From: an uncultured bacterium
GTDB lineage: Bacteria > Actinomycetota > Aquicultoria > SKW223 > CALKMS01
DNA length: 25,151 nucleotides
Assembly (NCBI GenBank): GCA_938091145.1
Contig: CALKMS010000135.1
Span: forward strand, 1 to 25,151
Direction of reading: 5' to 3'
Part shown: one piece after another, positions 22,800-25,151 of the stretch
Position numbering within the stretch: position 1 is the stretch's first letter
Layout: every line of letters starts with the position of its first letter
Made by a program: the position numbers and the translations under genes
The notes under the pieces: model-generated
Seen by the model: the letters and a program-made list of their open reading frames with translations, nothing else
Told to the model about the DNA's origin: nothing
Database searches by the model: none

Positions 22800-25151
22800 A
22801 TGAAGTTTTCTTATCTAAAGTTTAAATCTTATCTGAAGTTTGAATCTTCACTAAAGTTAGGCTTATCTTTTTTGCTCGCACTGGTTTTTACTTTTTCTCT
22901 TGCCTCTTTAGCTTTTTCAGTTAGCGCCGATCCTTACGAACCAGACAATAACTACACAGAAGCAACAACTTTAACTCCCGATGGAACTTTATATTCTCAT
23001 ACTTTTGAACCGCCTGGTGAGGAAGACTGGCACAAATTTGAAGCTACCGCGGGCGCTTATTACACTATTGAAACCTTAAACATTAATGGAGCTGTAACTT
23101 TTCTTGAGCTATACGACACAGATGGGGAAACGCTTCTTGAAGAGGCCTGGCCCTCGTCGGGAAGAGAGTGGGGGGCAGCCATGATAAACTGGCAGTGCCC
23201 AGCTGATGGGACTTATTATATTCGTTGCTTTGATTATTGGGATGAGGGTGGAAGCTACGATATCCGAGTAACCAATCCAGGTTCAATTTCTGGTACAGTT
23301 ACTGATGAAACTGGCGCAAATCCTTTAGAAATGGTTAATGTTTATCTTTATAATACTGAAGGATTTGAGTTTTCTGGCATGGGGTATACTGACATAAACG
23401 GCAATTACACCATTGAGCAGGTTCCGGTTGGTGACTATTATGTCAAGTTTGACCCTTTTGAACATAATATGATTTACGATGCTGACTATCTTTCTGAGTT
23501 TTATAATAATTGGCACGGCGATATGTACGGCGCCGACCTGGTTAGCGTTACAAACCGCAAAGCAGTAATTGGGATTGATGCCCAGCTTGAAGTTGGAAGT
23601 CGGGTTTATGGAACGATAAAGAATTCTTCTGGCGAGCCTTTAGAAGATATAGATGTTTATGTTTACAACGATTACCATTGGTTTTGGGCTCCATCTTCAA
23701 ATGACCCCCTTAATAACTATGTTGTCCACGGCGTGCCGACTGGGACTTATCGGGTGTTGTTTGACCCCTATTATTACAATGAAAACAATGATACTGACTA
23801 TCTTTTTGAGTGGTACAACAACAAAAGAAAGGAAAGATTAGCTAATACTATAACCATTAATTCAAACGGCACCTGGCTGGGCGGGGTTGATGCTACCTTA
23901 GAAGTAGGAAGCCGCATCCAGGGAGTTATAAAAGATCAAGCTGGCAACTTGCTTCCCTGGGTGGATGTTGAATTGGAAACTGATGACTATAGTTGGTGGT
24001 GGTTTGCTTTCAGTGATGAGGCGGGAGAGTATGTTCTGCATGGCGTTCCAGTTGATTATTATCGGTTATCTTTCGACCCTCAGAATTTAAATAAAATTTA
24101 TCAAACCGATTATTTAGCCGAATGGTATAACAACAAGCGAAGACGAGGAGATGCCAATCTGATTTATGTTGGCTCTTCCGGTTTGACAGTAAAGATTAAT
24201 CCTGTTCTTGAACGAGCGGCGCGGGTTTACGGAACTGTTACCGGTAAATATGGCGAGCCTCTCGAAAATGTATCAGTTTGGGTATTTGATATCGATTATA
24301 ATTTCGAAGGCCTTGGTTTGACCAATAGTGGTGGTGATTATTTAATTTTTGATCCCGGGATAACTGATGGTTATCATAAGATTCTTTTTGATGCCTCAGA
24401 ACACAACAACATTTTCAATGCTGATTATATAGCTGAATGGTATGGTGGAGCACTTACCTTTGAAGATGCTACTCCAGTTGAATTGAAAGCAGGCTTATAT
24501 AAACGTCTTGATGCTACCTTGACTGAAGGTGGTTGTATTTATGGTTATGTAAATGATGCCACCGGCACGATTCCCTTAGAAAACACCTACCTTAAGGTTT
24601 ATTCGGACGAATATGACTACTGGTCTCCTGATGCTATCGTTGGTAGCGATGGTTTCTATGTTATTCACGGGATTTCTCCTGGTGAATATCGACTTTATGT
24701 TGATCCTTCGTGGTTTAATTTTCAAAATGATACCGATTTTATTGGCGATTGGTATGACAAAAAATCTGACTACCAATCCGCTGACTCCATTCTCATTGAC
24801 TGCGGTGATAAAATTGAGATTAATTTTTTCCTCGACGTTGGCGGGAGAATTGAAGGAACAGTTGAGGCTGCGAGTGACGCTACACCTTTAAGTGAAGTTA
24901 TGGTTTCGATTTTAAATGGCAACCGTAAGGAAGTAAGTAGGGGTTTTACTGAGTCGGATGGCCATTATTTGATTAAAGGTGTCCCTCCGGGGAATTATAA
25001 AGTTAAGTTTGACCCATTGTTTTACAATTTAAATTATGACACTGATTTTGCCCCGGAGTGGTATAACAATCGGCCGAGCTTTTCTCAGGCAACAACAGTG
25101 ACTGTTGAGGCCGGCATCGTTTCCTCAGGAATTGATGCTGCCCTTGACATA
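22800..25151 (+). CDS. Large exported PPC-domain protein with six carboxypeptidase-regulatory-like repeats (3' end outside the window)
   Basis: I translated this frame from ATG 22800 to the window end: 784 codons without a stop, so the gene continues. AGGAGGTGATC at 22784-22794 is an almost complete anti-16S match upstream of the ATG. A signal peptide of about 43 residues (basic n-region, then LSFLLALVFTFSLASLAF, cut near VSA/DPYEP) leads to a PPC-like domain (44-160) with YEPDNNYTEA, DWHKFEATAGAYYTIET and GTYYIRCFDYWDEGGSYDI. Six repeats then start at residues 162, 268, 372, 475, 579 and 683, a period of 103-106. Each has a G-T-V opening, a G-x-Y-x-I-x-G-V-P-x-G-x-Y core, FDP, a TDY..EWYNNK-type motif and a D-A-x-L-E-V-G joint. 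The same unit is in the upstream gene, so the two are paralogous neighbours. Function unknown; a secreted fibre-like or surface protein is likely. Confidence 0.85.
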   Translation, partial: MKFSYLKFKSYLKFESSLKLGLSFLLALVFTFSLASLAFSVSADPYEPDNNYTEATTLTPDGTLYSHTFEPPGEEDWHKFEATAGAYYTIETLNINGAVTFLELYDTDGETLLEEAWPSSGREWGAAMINWQCPADGTYYIRCFDYWDEGGSYDIRVTNPGSISGTVTDETGANPLEMVNVYLYNTEGFEFSGMGYTDINGNYTIEQVPVGDYYVKFDPFEHNMIYDADYLSEFYNNWHGDMYGADLVSVTNRKAVIGIDAQLEVGSRVYGTIKNSSGEPLEDIDVYVYNDYHWFWAPSSNDPLNNYVVHGVPTGTYRVLFDPYYYNENNDTDYLFEWYNNKRKERLANTITINSNGTWLGGVDATLEVGSRIQGVIKDQAGNLLPWVDVELETDDYSWWWFAFSDEAGEYVLHGVPVDYYRLSFDPQNLNKIYQTDYLAEWYNNKRRRGDANLIYVGSSGLTVKINPVLERAARVYGTVTGKYGEPLENVSVWVFDIDYNFEGLGLTNSGGDYLIFDPGITDGYHKILFDASEHNNIFNADYIAEWYGGALTFEDATPVELKAGLYKRLDATLTEGGCIYGYVNDATGTIPLENTYLKVYSDEYDYWSPDAIVGSDGFYVIHGISPGEYRLYVDPSWFNFQNDTDFIGDWYDKKSDYQSADSILIDCGDKIEINFFLDVGGRIEGTVEAASDATPLSEVMVSILNGNRKEVSRGFTESDGHYLIKGVPPGNYKVKFDPLFYNLNYDTDFAPEWYNNRPSFSQATTVTVEAGIVSSGIDAALDI
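22812..22865 (+). repeat. Three tandem 18-bp units within the signal-peptide coding region
   Basis: TATCTAAAGTTTAAATCT (22812-22829) and TATCTGAAGTTTGAATCT (22830-22847) differ at two positions; a third, more diverged unit follows (22848-22865). They encode YLKFKS, YLKFES and SLKLGL, lengthening the basic n-region before the hydrophobic core. Confidence 0.75.
23283..25151 (+). repeat. Six tandem carboxypeptidase-regulatory-like protein repeats of about 104 residues
   Basis: Units start near 23283, 23601, 23913, 24222, 24534 and 24846. WYNNK-type motifs read EFYNNW, EWYNNK, EWYNNK, EWYGGA, DWYDKK and EWYNNR. The regular period with diverged DNA points to old duplications kept for structure. 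Whether a seventh unit follows cannot be seen. Confidence 0.8.

Noticed and set aside
21005..25151. CRISPR array or DNA-level tandem repeat
   Set aside because: The periodicity is at the protein level, about 310 bases with diverged DNA and no short identical direct repeats with spacers.

Overview
The window looks like a chromosomal piece of an AT-rich bacterium (roughly 40% GC by eye) with meso-diaminopimelate peptidoglycan, probably an uncultured, low-GC lineage near Actinomycetota. The evidence for that placement is moderate. The division/cell-wall (dcw) cluster has the actinobacterial gene order and no ftsA between ftsQ and ftsZ. FtsZ ends in a VPDFLK-type C-terminal peptide, and there is a tandem pair of TrkA-type RCK proteins. 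One gene looks leaderless. Several genes start with TTG or GTG and overlap tightly.

Region 1 (about 1-15892, all + strand) is a nearly gap-free dcw operon: 3' part of mraZ, rsmH, an ftsL-like gene, a class B PBP (ftsI), murE, murF, mraY, murD, ftsW, murG, murC, murB and ftsQ. After a 116-base gap come ftsZ and a nitroreductase-like flavoprotein that is stop/start coupled to ftsZ. Together these genes make the soluble UDP-MurNAc-pentapeptide precursor (MurB-F), move it onto lipid (MraY, MurG), polymerise and cross-link it at the septum (FtsW, FtsI), and organise the divisome (FtsL, FtsQ, FtsZ). MraZ and RsmH are the usual leading regulator/rRNA methyltransferase pair. All enzymes appear intact.

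Region 2 (about 15893-20236) is an ion-homeostasis operon. It holds a P-type ATPase of the Na+,K+-ATPase-like (P2C/IIC) class, preceded by a promoter so close to the ATG that the mRNA should be leaderless, then two coupled TrkA/RCK-type proteins. No TrkH/KtrB channel subunit lies in the window.

Region 3 (about 20237-20868) is mostly non-coding. It carries a perfect 14-bp AT-rich inverted repeat and a tRNA-Gln(CTG) with encoded CCA and its own extended -10 promoter. A near-consensus promoter drives the next gene.

Region 4 (about 20869-25151) encodes two adjacent exported proteins built from the same roughly 104-residue repeat, a carboxypeptidase-regulatory-like beta-sandwich carrying an FDP...(E/Q)WYNNK signature. 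The first has three such units followed by four FG-GAP/VCBS-like calcium-binding repeats. The second begins with a PPC-like domain, has six units, and runs off the window end still open. It is the largest accessory gene here (784 codons visible). The start of the first gene is odd: its best ribosome-binding site serves a different frame, with G6 and T8 runs between, suggesting phase variation, programmed slippage or an indel. This repeat family and the ATPase-TrkA operon are the parts most worth following up.
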